Assembly (NCBI GenBank): GCA_934307065.1
Contig: CAKRCD010000005.1
Span: 52,044-116,043, forward strand
DNA from: an uncultured Bariatricus sp.
Lineage (GTDB): Bacteria > Bacillota > Clostridia > Lachnospirales > Lachnospiraceae
Direction of reading: 5' to 3'
DNA length: 64,000 bases
Positions 23,366 through 33,558 of the stretch are shown here, in pieces (position 1 is the first letter of the stretch; each line of letters begins with the position of its first letter). A program made the translations under genes and the position numbers. A model generated the notes under the pieces. The model worked only from the letters and a program-made list of their open reading frames with translations, made no database searches and was not told the DNA's origin.

Positions 23366-24055
23366 ATGAGCAGGAAAGTGCTGGTAGTGGACGATGAAAA
23401 ATTAATCGTAAAGGGGATTCGTTTCAGTCTGGAGCAGGATGATATGGAAGTCGACTGTGCTTACGATGGCGAGGAGGCAGTTGATATGGCAAAGCGGAAG
23501 GAATATGACATTATTCTTCTGGATGTTATGTTGCCGAAATATGACGGATTTGAAGTCTGCCGACAGATTCGTGATTTCTCAGATGTTCCAATTATCATGC
23601 TGACTGCCAAGGATGAAGACATGGACAAAATCCTCGGTCTGGAATACGGAGCAGATGATTACATAACAAAGCCTTTTAATATTCTGGAAGTCAAGGCAAG
23701 AATGAAGGCTGTCATGCGCCGGATGGGAAGAAAAGGTGGAACTGCTTCCGCAGGCAGAGAACTGGTAAAAGGTGACTTGCGAATTGACTGTGAGAGCCGC
23801 AGGGTATTTTCGAAAGATAAAGAGTTGAATCTGACAGCAAAAGAATTTGACTTGCTTGAGCTTCTTGCCAATAATCCGAATAAAGTATATTCCAGAGAAA
23901 GTCTGCTCAATATTGTTTGGGGATACGAATATCCGGGAGATGCACGTACTGTAGATGTGCATATCCGCAGATTGCGTGAGAAGATTGAAGTAAACCCAAG
24001 CGACCCGAAATATGTCTACACGAAGTGGGGAGTTGGTTATTATTTCAGGGGTTAA
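23366..24055 (+). CDS. OmpR/PhoB-type response regulator
   Basis: A 229-aa protein with a receiver domain (about 1-120) and a winged-helix domain (about 130-229). The acidic pocket is D9-D10, the phospho-acceptor is D53 in L-L-D-V-M-L-P, T-A-K carries the conserved lysine, and T-K-P-F is present. The winged helix has N-L-T-A-K-E-F-D-L-L-E and R-T-V-D-V-H-I-R-R-L-R-E-K. It is the partner of the overlapping sensor kinase. Target genes are unknown; its place in the operon suggests control of the envelope or of the comEA-comEC unit itself. Confidence 0.95.
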   Translation: MSRKVLVVDDEKLIVKGIRFSLEQDDMEVDCAYDGEEAVDMAKRKEYDIILLDVMLPKYDGFEVCRQIRDFSDVPIIMLTAKDEDMDKILGLEYGADDYITKPFNILEVKARMKAVMRRMGRKGGTASAGRELVKGDLRIDCESRRVFSKDKELNLTAKEFDLLELLANNPNKVYSRESLLNIVWGYEYPGDARTVDVHIRRLREKIEVNPSDPKYVYTKWGVGYYFRG

Positions 24056-25481
24056 GATAAAATTAGTTCCAAAATTTTTAAAAAGTCTGCGGGTACGCAT
24101 TGCATTTGTAATCAGTCTGTTTGTGGTTCTGGCATGTGTTTTCCTTCGTATGGGAATCCTGAACACCTATGAACAGCGGAGTGTGGCGGTGCGTACCGCA
24201 GAGATTCAGAACCAGTGTACGATTCTTGCGAATCAGCTGGTCAATTCTCATTATCTGGAAGATACGGGTTCTGACGTGATTAATGCAGAACTGTCACAAT
24301 TATCCAATTTGTACAACGGAAGAGTCGTGGTAATTGACCGGGAGTTCCAGATTGTAAAAGATACCTACAATCTGCAGGAAGGGAAAACGATAGTCTCTGA
24401 GGATGTAGTGAAATGCTATCGCGGAGAGCAGACGGTCAATTATGATGAGCAAAACCGTTATATTGAAATTGGAACTCCGGTGGTAAGTCAGGATGAGAAA
24501 AAAGTTCTGGGAATGATGTTGATTAGTGTGTCTACAGAGTCTATTCAGGATAATGTGGCCATTTTAAATCAAAACGCAGAGGTTTACACTTTTGCTGTTT
24601 TTATGGCGTGTCTTGTGCTTGCCGGAGTGGCGGCATCCTGTCTGGTGCGTCCGTTGAAACGAATGAGTGATAGCCTGGAAGAAATGTCCAGGGGTTACAG
24701 CGAAGCAGATTTGCATGAAAATGCGTATAATGAAACCATTCAGATGTCGGAGGCATTTAACCGTCTGAAAAACAGATATAAGGTGTTGGATGAATCTAGA
24801 GAGGAATTTGTGGCAAATGCGTCTCATGAGTTAAAGACACCACTAACATCTATGAAGGTTTTGTCCGATTCACTGCTCATGCAACCGGATGTGCCAGTGG
24901 AGCTTTATCAGGAATTTATGCAGGATTTGTCCGAAGAAATCGAACGGGAGAATAAAATCATCAATGACCTGCTGGTTCTTGTAAAACTGGACAAGACCGG
25001 AGCAAGCTTAACGATTCAGTCTCAGAATATCAATGAGATGGTAGAGCGAATTTTAAAACGTCTTCAACCGATTGCAAAGCGGGATAACATTGAACTGGTA
25101 TTCGAAAGCTATCGTCCGGTTGTGGCAGAGGTAGATGAAATGAAGTTGTCCCTTGCTATTACGAATCTTGTTGAAAATGCTATTAAGTATAATAAGGAAA
25201 ATGGATGGGTGCATGTTGATTTGAATGCGGATCATAAGTATTTCTACTTAAAGGTAACAGATTCGGGAATCGGTATTCCGCCAGAAGAAACGGAGCACAT
25301 TTTTGAGCGTTTCTATCGTGTGGATAAATCCCATTCCAGAGAGATTGGCGGAACAGGACTTGGACTTGCCATTGCCCGGAATGCAGTCATTCTTCATCGT
25401 GGTGCAATCAAGGTACACAGTGAACTTGGCGAAGGGACTACCTTTAATGTAAGGATTCCACTGAATTATATTGCAAAATAG
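24012..25481 (+). CDS. Sensor histidine kinase
   Basis: A 489-aa frame from ATG 24012 that overlaps the regulator by 44 nt. No good ribosome binding site is visible, so a slightly later non-ATG start is possible. There are two membrane helices (about 30-50 and 193-213) flanking a ~140-aa extracellular sensor region, a HAMP linker, and the HisKA box with H272 in A-S-H-E-L-K-T-P-L. The ATPase domain has N-L-V-E-N-A-I-K-Y, D-S-G-I-G-I-P and G-T-G-L-G-L-A-I. It is of the WalK/PhoR type. The signal is unknown. Confidence 0.92.
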   Translation: MSTRSGELVIISGVKIKLVPKFLKSLRVRIAFVISLFVVLACVFLRMGILNTYEQRSVAVRTAEIQNQCTILANQLVNSHYLEDTGSDVINAELSQLSNLYNGRVVVIDREFQIVKDTYNLQEGKTIVSEDVVKCYRGEQTVNYDEQNRYIEIGTPVVSQDEKKVLGMMLISVSTESIQDNVAILNQNAEVYTFAVFMACLVLAGVAASCLVRPLKRMSDSLEEMSRGYSEADLHENAYNETIQMSEAFNRLKNRYKVLDESREEFVANASHELKTPLTSMKVLSDSLLMQPDVPVELYQEFMQDLSEEIERENKIINDLLVLVKLDKTGASLTIQSQNINEMVERILKRLQPIAKRDNIELVFESYRPVVAEVDEMKLSLAITNLVENAIKYNKENGWVHVDLNADHKYFYLKVTDSGIGIPPEETEHIFERFYRVDKSHSREIGGTGLGLAIARNAVILHRGAIKVHSELGEGTTFNVRIPLNYIAK

Positions 25482-25533
25482 AAGTATCAAAAAATAGTAG
25501 TTTGAAAAAGATACGATACGAGAGGAAACGAAG

Positions 25534-26457
25534 ATGAAAAAAAGAAAATGGATTGTCCAGGTCCTGTTTACTCTCATCAGTTTTATTTGTCTGACCGGAT
25601 GCATGAAGAAGAAGGACGTGGCTTCGGCTCCCTACAAAATCTATTATCTGAATCCGGAACAGACGGGACTGGTGGAGGAAGCTTATACAGGAGAGACCGA
25701 AGAACCGGAAAAAGCAGCGGAAGAAATCCTTACCTGTTTGAAAGAGGGAAGTGAAGGCATTCAGGGGCAGTCAGTGATTCCGGATGGTGTGGAAATCGAA
25801 AGATTTACATTAGATAATGAAAAGTTGGACCTTTATTTTAATTCGTCCTACCATGATATGAACACAGTTCAGGAAGTATTGTGCAGGGCAGCACTTGTGC
25901 GTTCCCTTACACAGATTAACGAAATCGATTTGGTTGGCTTTCATGTAGACGGAGAGCCACTTACCAATGATGAAGGAAAAGAATACGGATATTTCCAGTC
26001 AGAAGATTTTGTGCAGAATACGGGTCAGTCGATTCATTCTTTCGAGGAAACCAATCTTGTGCTCTATTTTGCAAATGAAGATGGAGACAAGCTGACAGCA
26101 CAGACAGTAAGTGTGAAATATAACAGTAACGTAGCGTTTGAAAAAGTAATTGTGGAGCGGCTCATGCGTGGTCCGTCCGGAACCGGATTAAAAGAAACCA
26201 TTCCAAAAGGAACAAAGCTTTTTGGTGTGTCTATTAAAGACGGAATTTGTTATCTGAACTTTGATGAAGGACTACGGAAAATTGTGTCAGGTGTTACCCC
26301 GGAAATTGTGATTTATTCCATTGTCAATTCCGTCATTGAAAGTGGGGCTGTCAATAAAGTGCAGATTGCAATCAATGGTGACAGTAACATTATGTATCAG
26401 GAAAGCATTTCCTTGTCAGAACCCTTGAGCAGAAATTTAGATTTGCTGGAGGAGTGA
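25534..26457 (+). CDS. GerMN-domain lipoprotein
   Basis: A 307-aa protein with GAGAGGAAAC upstream. A lipoprotein signal with lipobox L-T-G-C is followed by two related ~120-aa alpha/beta segments (about 35-160 and 170-295), the second with R-L-M-R-G-P-S-G-T-G-L. This matches the GerMN (sporulation/spore germination) domain, which also occurs in LpqB-type lipoproteins next to two-component systems. It probably sits on the outer face of the membrane and may tune the adjacent kinase. There are six bases to comEC. Confidence 0.8.
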   Translation: MKKRKWIVQVLFTLISFICLTGCMKKKDVASAPYKIYYLNPEQTGLVEEAYTGETEEPEKAAEEILTCLKEGSEGIQGQSVIPDGVEIERFTLDNEKLDLYFNSSYHDMNTVQEVLCRAALVRSLTQINEIDLVGFHVDGEPLTNDEGKEYGYFQSEDFVQNTGQSIHSFEETNLVLYFANEDGDKLTAQTVSVKYNSNVAFEKVIVERLMRGPSGTGLKETIPKGTKLFGVSIKDGICYLNFDEGLRKIVSGVTPEIVIYSIVNSVIESGAVNKVQIAINGDSNIMYQESISLSEPLSRNLDLLEE

Positions 26458-26463
26458 TGAACA

Positions 26464-28680
26464 GTGAACAAAAGGTACTGCTGTCATATGGCAGTGCTAT
26501 TGAGCCTTGTGCTATTTTTTCTTTATCAGACAGGCGGAACGCAGATGTTTTCTGCGTTCCGTACATCGGAAATGGAGAAAAAATATGTAGAAGAGGAATG
26601 GATTACTCTGGATGGAGTAATCGAAAATAAAATATACAAAAAAGAGGAACTCCGGCTGCTGGTAAAAGAGCAGTCATCTGGAGAAAAGATTTATGTCAGC
26701 TTAGTTGATGAAAACGATTCAGAAACATTTAAAACAGGTCAGAAGGTTCAGGTAACCGGAATCGCAGCATTTTATCAGAAAGCCCCTAATCCGGGGAATT
26801 TTAATCAGAAAGCGTATTATCAAAAACAGAATATTACTATGTCGCTTCAGAAAGCAGAAGTACGTGTAAAAGCATTCCAGGAGGAAATAAGCCCAATGGA
26901 CCGATTGCGGGAAACATTGACAGAACTTCGCTATTATCTGCGACAAAGCATTCTTTTACACATGGGAGAAGAATATGGCGGAATTCTATGTGCCATGCTG
27001 CTGGGGGATGATGCTTATCTGGATGAAGCGTGGAAGGAGTTATTGCAAAAAAGCGGAATCGGACATTTACTCGCTATTTCTTCTTTACATGTATCACTGA
27101 TTGGAATGAGCATTTACAAAGGGATGCGGAAAATAGGAATTCCAATCTGGTTTGCGGCAGTCAGTGGTTCAGTGCTTATGAGCGGTTATGTAGCCATGAC
27201 CGGGGGCAGTATTTCCGCAACGCGCTCCTGTCTGATGTTTGTAGTCAGGATGGGTGCTTATGTGCTTGGCAGAGAATATGACGGACTGACAGCCCTTGCA
27301 GTGGCAGCGATTGTCTTGCTGGTTCGACAGCCGGTGCTGCTTTTTGATGTCGGTTTTCTGTTGTCCTTTGGTGCGGTGCTCGGAATCTATCTGGTCTCGC
27401 CGATGCTGAAATTGCCCGTTGGACTGTCTATTTCGGTTGTGATTTTCCCCATCCAGCTTTATTTCTATTATGAGTATTGTTTTTACAGCCTTCTGTGGAA
27501 TCTGCTTGCAATTCCCATGGCAACGATAGTCATAGGAAGTGGGGCGGCCGGACTTATCATGGCTTCTATAGGATACTTTCCTGAACAGGTTTGCAGGGCA
27601 GCTTTTGAAATTGCCAGAATCTGCCTCGGCTTCTATTGCCGGGGAAGTGAACTGGTATTGAATCTTCCCTATGCAAGAGGAGTCAGCGGAAGACCGGGAG
27701 GCTGGTGGATTGCAGGGTATTATGCGGTGCTGATTATGGCTTTGTTTGTAAATTTATCAGATGAAAGAAAGTATACATATAGAATCCGTATCATTTTGAA
27801 AATCGGACTTCTTTTGATAGCGGCAGGTATGTATGTATCCCCACACGGACAGAAAGACAAGGTGGAAATCGTGATGCTGAATGTGGGGCAGGGAGACTCC
27901 TTTTTCATAAGAGGGCCAAGTGGCGGAACCTATCTGATAGATGGTGGAAGCAGCAGCGTGAAAAATGCGGGAAAATATAGAATAGAACCGTTTTTGAAAA
28001 TGCAGGGAGTGGGAAAACTGGATTATGTGTGGGTATCCCATGGAGATACAGACCATTTGAATGGAATTGCAGAACTGCTGGAGCGGAAAACGGTTGGAAT
28101 CTCCATTACATATTTGGTGCTGCCTGCAAAAATTTACTGGAATGAAAGTCTGGCAGATCTGGCAAAGCTGGCGCAAAGTAAAGGGACAGAAGTGTTGACG
28201 ATGGCCCAGGGAGAACGGCTTACGGAAGGGCAGATGCAGATGCAATGTCTGTGGAGCGTAAGGGATGCAGAGAAAATACTATCAGAAGCATCTTTGGATG
28301 AGAACCAGTCCTCTACAGTGCTAAGTCTGGAATATGGGGACTTTGCCATGTTATTTACCGGAGATTTGGAGAAGGAGGCAGAAGAAACCGTAGCTTCTTA
28401 TATAGAAGAAAAACAAATAGAAGGAGAACTGCCGAAGACTTACGAAATCCTGAAAGTCGGGCATCACGGCTCTAAAAATGGAACAGGGGAACATTTGCTT
28501 GAAGTGGTAAATCCGGCTTGTGCATGGATTTCTGCCGGAGAGCGGAACCAGTATGGACATCCAAGCCCGGAAGTACTGGAAAGACTTGCAAAGTGGCAGG
28601 TGAACCTATATAATACGAAAGACGGAAGTGCCGTAAAATTGTGTACAGACGGAAAGAAATATTGTATACTAAGACCATGA
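26464..28680 (+). CDS. comEC: ComEC/Rec2 competence channel protein
   Basis: A 738-aa protein starting at GTG 26464 behind CTGGAGGAG. The N-terminal ~130 residues include an OB-like extracellular domain. The competence domain with about eight to ten membrane helices spans about 150-460, including G-I-G-H-L-L-A-I-S-S-L-H. A metallo-beta-lactamase-like domain completes it: N-V-G-Q-G-D-S-F-F, the metal motif S-H-G-D-T-D-H-L-N-G and V-G-H-H-G-S-K-N-G-T. All three domains of the long form are present. It translocates single-stranded DNA into the cytoplasm, and the nuclease-like domain may degrade the other strand. Confidence 0.93.
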   Translation: MNKRYCCHMAVLLSLVLFFLYQTGGTQMFSAFRTSEMEKKYVEEEWITLDGVIENKIYKKEELRLLVKEQSSGEKIYVSLVDENDSETFKTGQKVQVTGIAAFYQKAPNPGNFNQKAYYQKQNITMSLQKAEVRVKAFQEEISPMDRLRETLTELRYYLRQSILLHMGEEYGGILCAMLLGDDAYLDEAWKELLQKSGIGHLLAISSLHVSLIGMSIYKGMRKIGIPIWFAAVSGSVLMSGYVAMTGGSISATRSCLMFVVRMGAYVLGREYDGLTALAVAAIVLLVRQPVLLFDVGFLLSFGAVLGIYLVSPMLKLPVGLSISVVIFPIQLYFYYEYCFYSLLWNLLAIPMATIVIGSGAAGLIMASIGYFPEQVCRAAFEIARICLGFYCRGSELVLNLPYARGVSGRPGGWWIAGYYAVLIMALFVNLSDERKYTYRIRIILKIGLLLIAAGMYVSPHGQKDKVEIVMLNVGQGDSFFIRGPSGGTYLIDGGSSSVKNAGKYRIEPFLKMQGVGKLDYVWVSHGDTDHLNGIAELLERKTVGISITYLVLPAKIYWNESLADLAKLAQSKGTEVLTMAQGERLTEGQMQMQCLWSVRDAEKILSEASLDENQSSTVLSLEYGDFAMLFTGDLEKEAEETVASYIEEKQIEGELPKTYEILKVGHHGSKNGTGEHLLEVVNPACAWISAGERNQYGHPSPEVLERLAKWQVNLYNTKDGSAVKLCTDGKKYCILRP

Positions 28681-29654
28681 AAAGTTTGAATGAAGATTTA
28701 AAAACAGGACAATTTAAGCAGATATACTTGCTCTATGGAGAGGAAGCATATCTGAAGAAACAGTATAAAGACCGGTTTATGAAAGCCATGCTCCCGGAGG
28801 GAGATACCATGAATCTGGCTTGTTATGAGGGAAAGAATACCAATCCGAAGGAAATCCTAGATTTGGCAGAAACTCTTCCTTTTTTTGCAGAACGTAGGCT
28901 GATTGTGATGGAGAATACGGGGTTTTTTAAAAATGCGTCCCCGGAACTGGCAGAGTATGTGAAACAGATGCCAGAGACTACTTACATGATTTTTGTGGAA
29001 GAAGAAGTGGATAAGCGTGGAAAGCTTTATAAGGCAGTAAAGGATAGGGGACATATTGTAGAGCTGACAAGGCAGGATGAGCGGACGCTTGTACGATGGA
29101 TTCTGGGAATGGCGAAGAAAGAAGGAAAGCAGATGAATGAGTCCTCTGCAGCCTATCTGCTAGCCAAGGTGGGGAATGATATGGAAAATATACAGAAGGA
29201 GTTGGAAAAGCTATTCTGCTATACCATGCACCGGGCAGAGATTACCAGAAATGATATAGACGAAGTGTGTGTAACCCAGATTTCCAATCATATCTTTGAT
29301 ATGGTGGACGCGGTGGCAGGGAAGAATCAAAGGAAAGCATTGGATTATTATTATGATTTGCTGGCGCTGAAGGAACCACCTATGCGTATTTTGTTTCTGC
29401 TCACACGACAGTTCCGCATTCTGATGGAAGTCAAAGAACTGGAAAGCCTTGGCTATGCACCGAAGGAGATTGCGTCCAAAGTAGGAATCATGCCATTTCT
29501 TGTTGGAAAATACCGTGCCCAGGCAAAGACATTTACCCGAAAAGAATTACGGATGATTTTAGAAGACGGCATGCAGGCAGAAGAAGACGTAAAGACAGGG
29601 AAAATTGGTGATGTACTTTCTGTGGAAATGTTCCTGATTCAGTATAGTATGTAA
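28677..29654 (+). CDS. holA: DNA polymerase III subunit delta
   Basis: A 325-aa protein. ATG 28677 overlaps the comEC stop (ATGA), and the longer frame start at 28641 is rejected. Features are the N-terminal Y-L-L-Y-G-E-E-A-Y-L, R-R-L-I-V-M-E-N-T-G, the M-D/V-A-V-A-G-K-N-Q-R-K-A-L region and the lid-domain end with I-G-D-V-L-S-V-E-M-F-L. Delta opens the sliding clamp in the clamp loader. comEC followed by holA is a standard order in Firmicutes. The next genes usually found there (rpsT, gpr, spoIIP) are absent at this place. Confidence 0.92.
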   Translation: MKSLNEDLKTGQFKQIYLLYGEEAYLKKQYKDRFMKAMLPEGDTMNLACYEGKNTNPKEILDLAETLPFFAERRLIVMENTGFFKNASPELAEYVKQMPETTYMIFVEEEVDKRGKLYKAVKDRGHIVELTRQDERTLVRWILGMAKKEGKQMNESSAAYLLAKVGNDMENIQKELEKLFCYTMHRAEITRNDIDEVCVTQISNHIFDMVDAVAGKNQRKALDYYYDLLALKEPPMRILFLLTRQFRILMEVKELESLGYAPKEIASKVGIMPFLVGKYRAQAKTFTRKELRMILEDGMQAEEDVKTGKIGDVLSVEMFLIQYSM

Positions 29655-29728
29655 TATTGCAGATAGTAGAGACTGGTAGTTGTTGTGTAAATATGCAGGA
29701 AAATCATAAGAAATCATAGGAGACTGGA

Positions 29729-30466
29729 ATGGCAGGAAAATTATATGGTGTGGGAGTTGGTCCCGGTGATCCGGAGCTGCTTACCATGAAAGGACTGCGA
29801 CTGATTTGTGAAGCAGATGTGATTGCAGCACCGGGGCGAGAAGCCCAAAAGAGTGTTGCGTATCGGATTGCAGCGCAGGCAGTTGCACTGGCAGGTAAAA
29901 AAGCACAGAATGTTTTCGCAGAAAAAGAATTACTATCCGTTCCAATGCCCATGGAAAAGGATGAAGCGGAGCTTGCAAAAGCTCATAACAAGGGGATAGA
30001 GAGTATCCGAAAGTATTTAGACAAAGAAAAAATGGTTGTGTTTCTTACATTAGGGGATCCGACGATTTATTCTACGTATTTATATTTACACAAACGGCTG
30101 ACGGAGGACGGGTATTTTACAGAGCTTGTCAGTGGAGTACCATCTTTCTGCTCGGCAGCTGCAAGGCTGAATATGGGACTTGTGGAACGGGCAGAGGCAC
30201 TTCATGTCATACCGGCATCTTACAGTCTTGAAATTTCAGAAGGACTGGAGAGGTCTATTCGTCTGCCGGGAACGAAGGTGCTGATGAAATCCGGAAAATG
30301 TATGAAGAATGTCAAAGAAAAGCTTATTGAGGAAGAAGCAGACATATATATGATTGAAAACTGTGGAATGGAAGAAGAAAAAGTCTATACTTCTGCAGGA
30401 CAGATACCGGATAATTCCAGTTATTATTCTCTGATTATTATGAAGGACAGAATGAAATCGGAATGA
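29729..30466 (+). CDS. cbiL: Precorrin-2 / cobalt-factor II C20-methyltransferase
   Basis: A 245-aa SAM-dependent methyltransferase of the tetrapyrrole family. The N-terminus reads K-L-Y-G-V-G-V-G-P-G-D-P-E-L-L-T-M-K, and F-L-T-L-G-D-P-T-I-Y-S-T-Y and V-S-G-V-P-S-F-C-S-A-A follow. The G-D-P-T-x-Y-S-T pattern and length favour CbiL/CobI over other corrin methylases. It adds the C20 methyl group in cobalamin synthesis. No other cobalamin gene is nearby, so it is an isolated member of the pathway. A weak AGGAGACT site precedes it. Confidence 0.85.
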   Translation: MAGKLYGVGVGPGDPELLTMKGLRLICEADVIAAPGREAQKSVAYRIAAQAVALAGKKAQNVFAEKELLSVPMPMEKDEAELAKAHNKGIESIRKYLDKEKMVVFLTLGDPTIYSTYLYLHKRLTEDGYFTELVSGVPSFCSAAARLNMGLVERAEALHVIPASYSLEISEGLERSIRLPGTKVLMKSGKCMKNVKEKLIEEEADIYMIENCGMEEEKVYTSAGQIPDNSSYYSLIIMKDRMKSE

Positions 30467-30504
30467 TAAAGATAAAATAGAAAGTAGTAGGAGAAAAAGA
30501 AATT

Positions 30505-32316
30505 ATGCATATGGACCAAAAGAAAATTCGCAATTTTTGTATCATTGCCCATATTGACCATGGCAAATCTACGCTTGCAGACCGTATTATTGAAATGACG
30601 GGCTTGCTTACAAGCAGAGAAATGCAGGCACAGGTGTTAGACAACATGGATTTGGAAAGAGAACGTGGAATCACGATTAAATCCCAGGCAGTCCGCACCG
30701 TATATAAGGCAAAAGACGGAGAAGAATATATTTTCAATCTGATTGACACACCGGGACATGTGGATTTTAACTATGAGGTTTCCCGAAGTCTTGCGGCTTG
30801 TGACGGAGCCATTCTGGTTGTAGATGCTGCTCAGGGGGTGGAAGCACAGACACTGGCAAATGTATATCTGGCACTGGATCATGACCTGGATGTGGTTCCG
30901 GTCATTAATAAGGTGGACCTTCCAAGTGCAGAACCTCAGCGAGTTATTGATGAAATTGAAGACATTATTGGAATCGAGGCGCAGGATGCACCGCAGATTT
31001 CTGCGAAAACCGGATTAAATGTGGAGGATGTACTGGAACAGATTGTAGCGAAAGTACCGGCCCCGGAAGGAGACCCGGACGCACCGCTTCAAGCATTGAT
31101 TTTCGATTCGCTATACGATTCTTATCGTGGAGTTATTGTATTCTGCCGGATCAAAGAGGGATGTATTCGCAAAGGAACCTCAATTCAGATGATGGCTACG
31201 GGAGCAAAAGCAGACGTAGTAGAAGTCGGATATTTCGGAGCAGGACAATTTATTCCTTGCGAAGAACTTTCCGCCGGAATGGTTGGTTATTTTACCGCCA
31301 GCTTAAAGAATGTAAAGGATACCCGTGTGGGTGATACCGTTACGGATTCTTCCCGCCCGGCAGCAGAACCGCTTCCGGGTTATAAGAAGGTCAATCCAAT
31401 GGTTTACTGCGGAATGTACCCGGCAGACAGTGCAAAATATCCGGATTTGCGGGATGCACTGGAAAAGTTGCAGCTCAATGACGCAGCGCTCTATTTTGAG
31501 CCGGAGACTTCTCTGGCGCTTGGATTCGGATTCCGGTGTGGATTCCTGGGACTGCTCCATCTGGAAATCATTCAGGAGAGACTGGAGAGGGAATATAATC
31601 TGGATTTGGTTACAACTGCACCGGGGGTTATTTATAAGGTGCATAAGACCAACGGAGATGTAATAGAACTGACCAATCCATCGAACCTGCCGGATCCGTC
31701 GGAAATCGACTATATGGAAGAACCGATGGTAAAAGCCGAAATCATGGTAACTACAGAATTTATCGGAGCCATCATGGATTTATGTCAGGAGCGGCGCGGA
31801 GAATATCTGGGCATGGAATACATTGAAGAAACAAGGGCGCTGCTCACATACAATCTGCCATTGAATGAGATTATTTATGATTTTTTTGATGCACTGAAAT
31901 CCCGTTCCAGAGGGTATGCATCTTTCGATTATGAACTGACCGGATATGTGAAGTCAGAGCTTGTGAAGCTGGATATTCTGGTAAATAAAGAAGAAGTGGA
32001 CGCATTGTCCTTTATCGTATTTGCAGGAAGTGCCTACGAGAGAGGACGCAAGATGTGTGAAAAATTAAAAGAAGAAATTCCACGGCAGTTGTTTGAAATT
32101 CCGATTCAGGCTGCGGTAGGCGGTAAAATCATTGCGCGTGAGACCGTCAGAGCCATGCGTAAGGATGTCCTTGCAAAATGTTATGGCGGTGACATTTCCC
32201 GTAAGAAAAAGCTGCTTGAAAAGCAGAAAGAAGGAAAGAAACGAATGCGTCAGGTGGGAAGTGTAGAAATTCCACAGAAGGCATTTATGAGCGTATTGAA
32301 ACTGGATGAAAAATAA
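30505..32316 (+). CDS. lepA: Elongation factor 4 (LepA GTPase)
   Basis: A 603-aa protein with AGGAG upstream. ATG 30505 is used; 30511 is possible. The GTPase motifs are [16 protein letters not shown] and N-K-V-D-L-P, and domains II, III and V follow. The LepA-specific C-terminal domain ends in [15 protein letters not shown]. It binds ribosomes and affects translation under stress. The coding region overlaps the longest reading frame of hemW, and the two are probably co-transcribed. Confidence 0.97.
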   Translation: MHMDQKKIRNFCIIAHIDHGKSTLADRIIEMTGLLTSREMQAQVLDNMDLERERGITIKSQAVRTVYKAKDGEEYIFNLIDTPGHVDFNYEVSRSLAACDGAILVVDAAQGVEAQTLANVYLALDHDLDVVPVINKVDLPSAEPQRVIDEIEDIIGIEAQDAPQISAKTGLNVEDVLEQIVAKVPAPEGDPDAPLQALIFDSLYDSYRGVIVFCRIKEGCIRKGTSIQMMATGAKADVVEVGYFGAGQFIPCEELSAGMVGYFTASLKNVKDTRVGDTVTDSSRPAAEPLPGYKKVNPMVYCGMYPADSAKYPDLRDALEKLQLNDAALYFEPETSLALGFGFRCGFLGLLHLEIIQERLEREYNLDLVTTAPGVIYKVHKTNGDVIELTNPSNLPDPSEIDYMEEPMVKAEIMVTTEFIGAIMDLCQERRGEYLGMEYIEETRALLTYNLPLNEIIYDFFDALKSRSRGYASFDYELTGYVKSELVKLDILVNKEEVDALSFIVFAGSAYERGRKMCEKLKEEIPRQLFEIPIQAAVGGKIIARETVRAMRKDVLAKCYGGDISRKKKLLEKQKEGKKRMRQVGSVEIPQKAFMSVLKLDEK

Positions 32317-32317
32317 A

Positions 32318-33460
32318 ATGAAAGAGTTAGAAATTTATATTCACATTCCATTTTGTGTGAGAAAATGTGCATATTGTGATTTCCTTTCCGGTCCTGCGGA
32401 TGAAGAAAGCAGGGAAGCGTATGTGAAATTGCTTTGTGATGAGATTGCAGCCTGCAAAGGAAAAACAGAGGAATATCAGGTGTCTACCGTCTTTTTTGGC
32501 GGTGGGACACCTTCTGTTTTAAAAGGGGAGCAGATAGAAAGAATCATGCAAAGTCTGCGGAAGAATCTGCAATTCAGGATGAATGCGGAGATTACCCTGG
32601 AAGCCAATCCCGGAACGGTAAATGAAGAAAAATTACATTCTTATAAGAAAGCAGGAATTAACCGTCTCAGTATCGGACTTCAGTCTGTACATGATGAAGA
32701 ACTACAGTTGCTTGGAAGGATTCACACGTATTCGGAATTTCTTACGACCTATCAACTGGCGAGAAAATGTGGATTTCAAAATATCAACATTGACCTCATA
32801 TCCGCTGTTCCGGGTCAGACTGTAGAGAGCTGGTGTGAAACCCTGCAAACCGTTCTTGCACTTGCACCGGAACACATTTCTGCATACAGTCTGATTATAG
32901 AACCTGGAACACCGTTTTATGACATTTATGGAGAAGAAAGCTGTAAGAATTATCAGAAGATAAAGCTGCCGTCGGAAGAAGATGAGAGAATCATGTACTG
33001 GAAGACAAAGAAAATTTTGGCAGAGGCAGGGTATGCCCACTATGAAATCTCGAATTATGCAAAGCCGGGATTCGAATGCAGACATAACATTGGCTATTGG
33101 GAACGCACCCCATACTTGGGATTTGGAACAGGAGCCGCAACTTTATTTGAAGAAAAGCGTTATACAAATCCGCCTGACATAGAGGATTACCGTACTTCTT
33201 TTGCAAATAAATTCCATGGAGAAATACTCGGCCGGGAAGAACAGATGGAGGAATTTATGTTTTTGGGACTCCGTATGATGCAGGGCATATCCAAAGCGGC
33301 ATTTCAGAAAAAATTCAGAGCAGAAATAGAAAGCATATATGGAGAACAAATCCGCAAATTAAAGGATATAAAATTACTGGAAGAAAAAGCAGATAGGATA
33401 TACCTGACGGAAAAAGGAATTGACGTCAGTAATGCTGTGTTTGTGGAGTTCATGTTTTGA
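32318..33460 (+). CDS. hemW: Heme chaperone HemW (radical SAM, HemN-like)
   Basis: A 380-aa protein. ATG 32318, just after the lepA stop, fits the family start K-E-L-E-I-Y-I-H-I-P; ATG 32306 inside lepA is an alternative. The radical-SAM cluster motif is C-V-R-K-C-A-Y-C-D. The fourth cysteine pattern of true HemN coproporphyrinogen oxidase is absent, which favours the HemW subgroup. F-F-G-G-G-T-P-S, R-L-S-I-G-L-Q-S and Y-E-I-S-N-Y-A-K-P-G follow. It is thought to deliver heme to acceptor proteins. lepA-hemW-hrcA order is common in Clostridia. Confidence 0.92.
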   Translation: MKELEIYIHIPFCVRKCAYCDFLSGPADEESREAYVKLLCDEIAACKGKTEEYQVSTVFFGGGTPSVLKGEQIERIMQSLRKNLQFRMNAEITLEANPGTVNEEKLHSYKKAGINRLSIGLQSVHDEELQLLGRIHTYSEFLTTYQLARKCGFQNINIDLISAVPGQTVESWCETLQTVLALAPEHISAYSLIIEPGTPFYDIYGEESCKNYQKIKLPSEEDERIMYWKTKKILAEAGYAHYEISNYAKPGFECRHNIGYWERTPYLGFGTGAATLFEEKRYTNPPDIEDYRTSFANKFHGEILGREEQMEEFMFLGLRMMQGISKAAFQKKFRAEIESIYGEQIRKLKDIKLLEEKADRIYLTEKGIDVSNAVFVEFMF

Positions 33461-33478
33461 TAAGATATTTTGAAAAAG

Positions 33479-33558
33479 CACTCTCATAATGTACCAATTT
33501 CCAATTGTTAGATTTAAGTTAACCTTTGGTGTTTACCACATTATGAGGGTGTTTTTTT
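33479..33558 (+). terminator. Terminator-like long hairpin after hemW
   Basis: A 14-bp stem (CACTCTCATAATGT with ACATTATGAGGGTG, one G-T pair) encloses a 45-nt loop and is followed by seven T residues. The loop is much longer than in ordinary terminators. The rest of the 318-bp gap (33559-33778) holds a possible promoter (TTGCTT, 18 bp, TATTCT near 33617-33646) for the next gene and nothing else recognisable. Confidence 0.6.
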
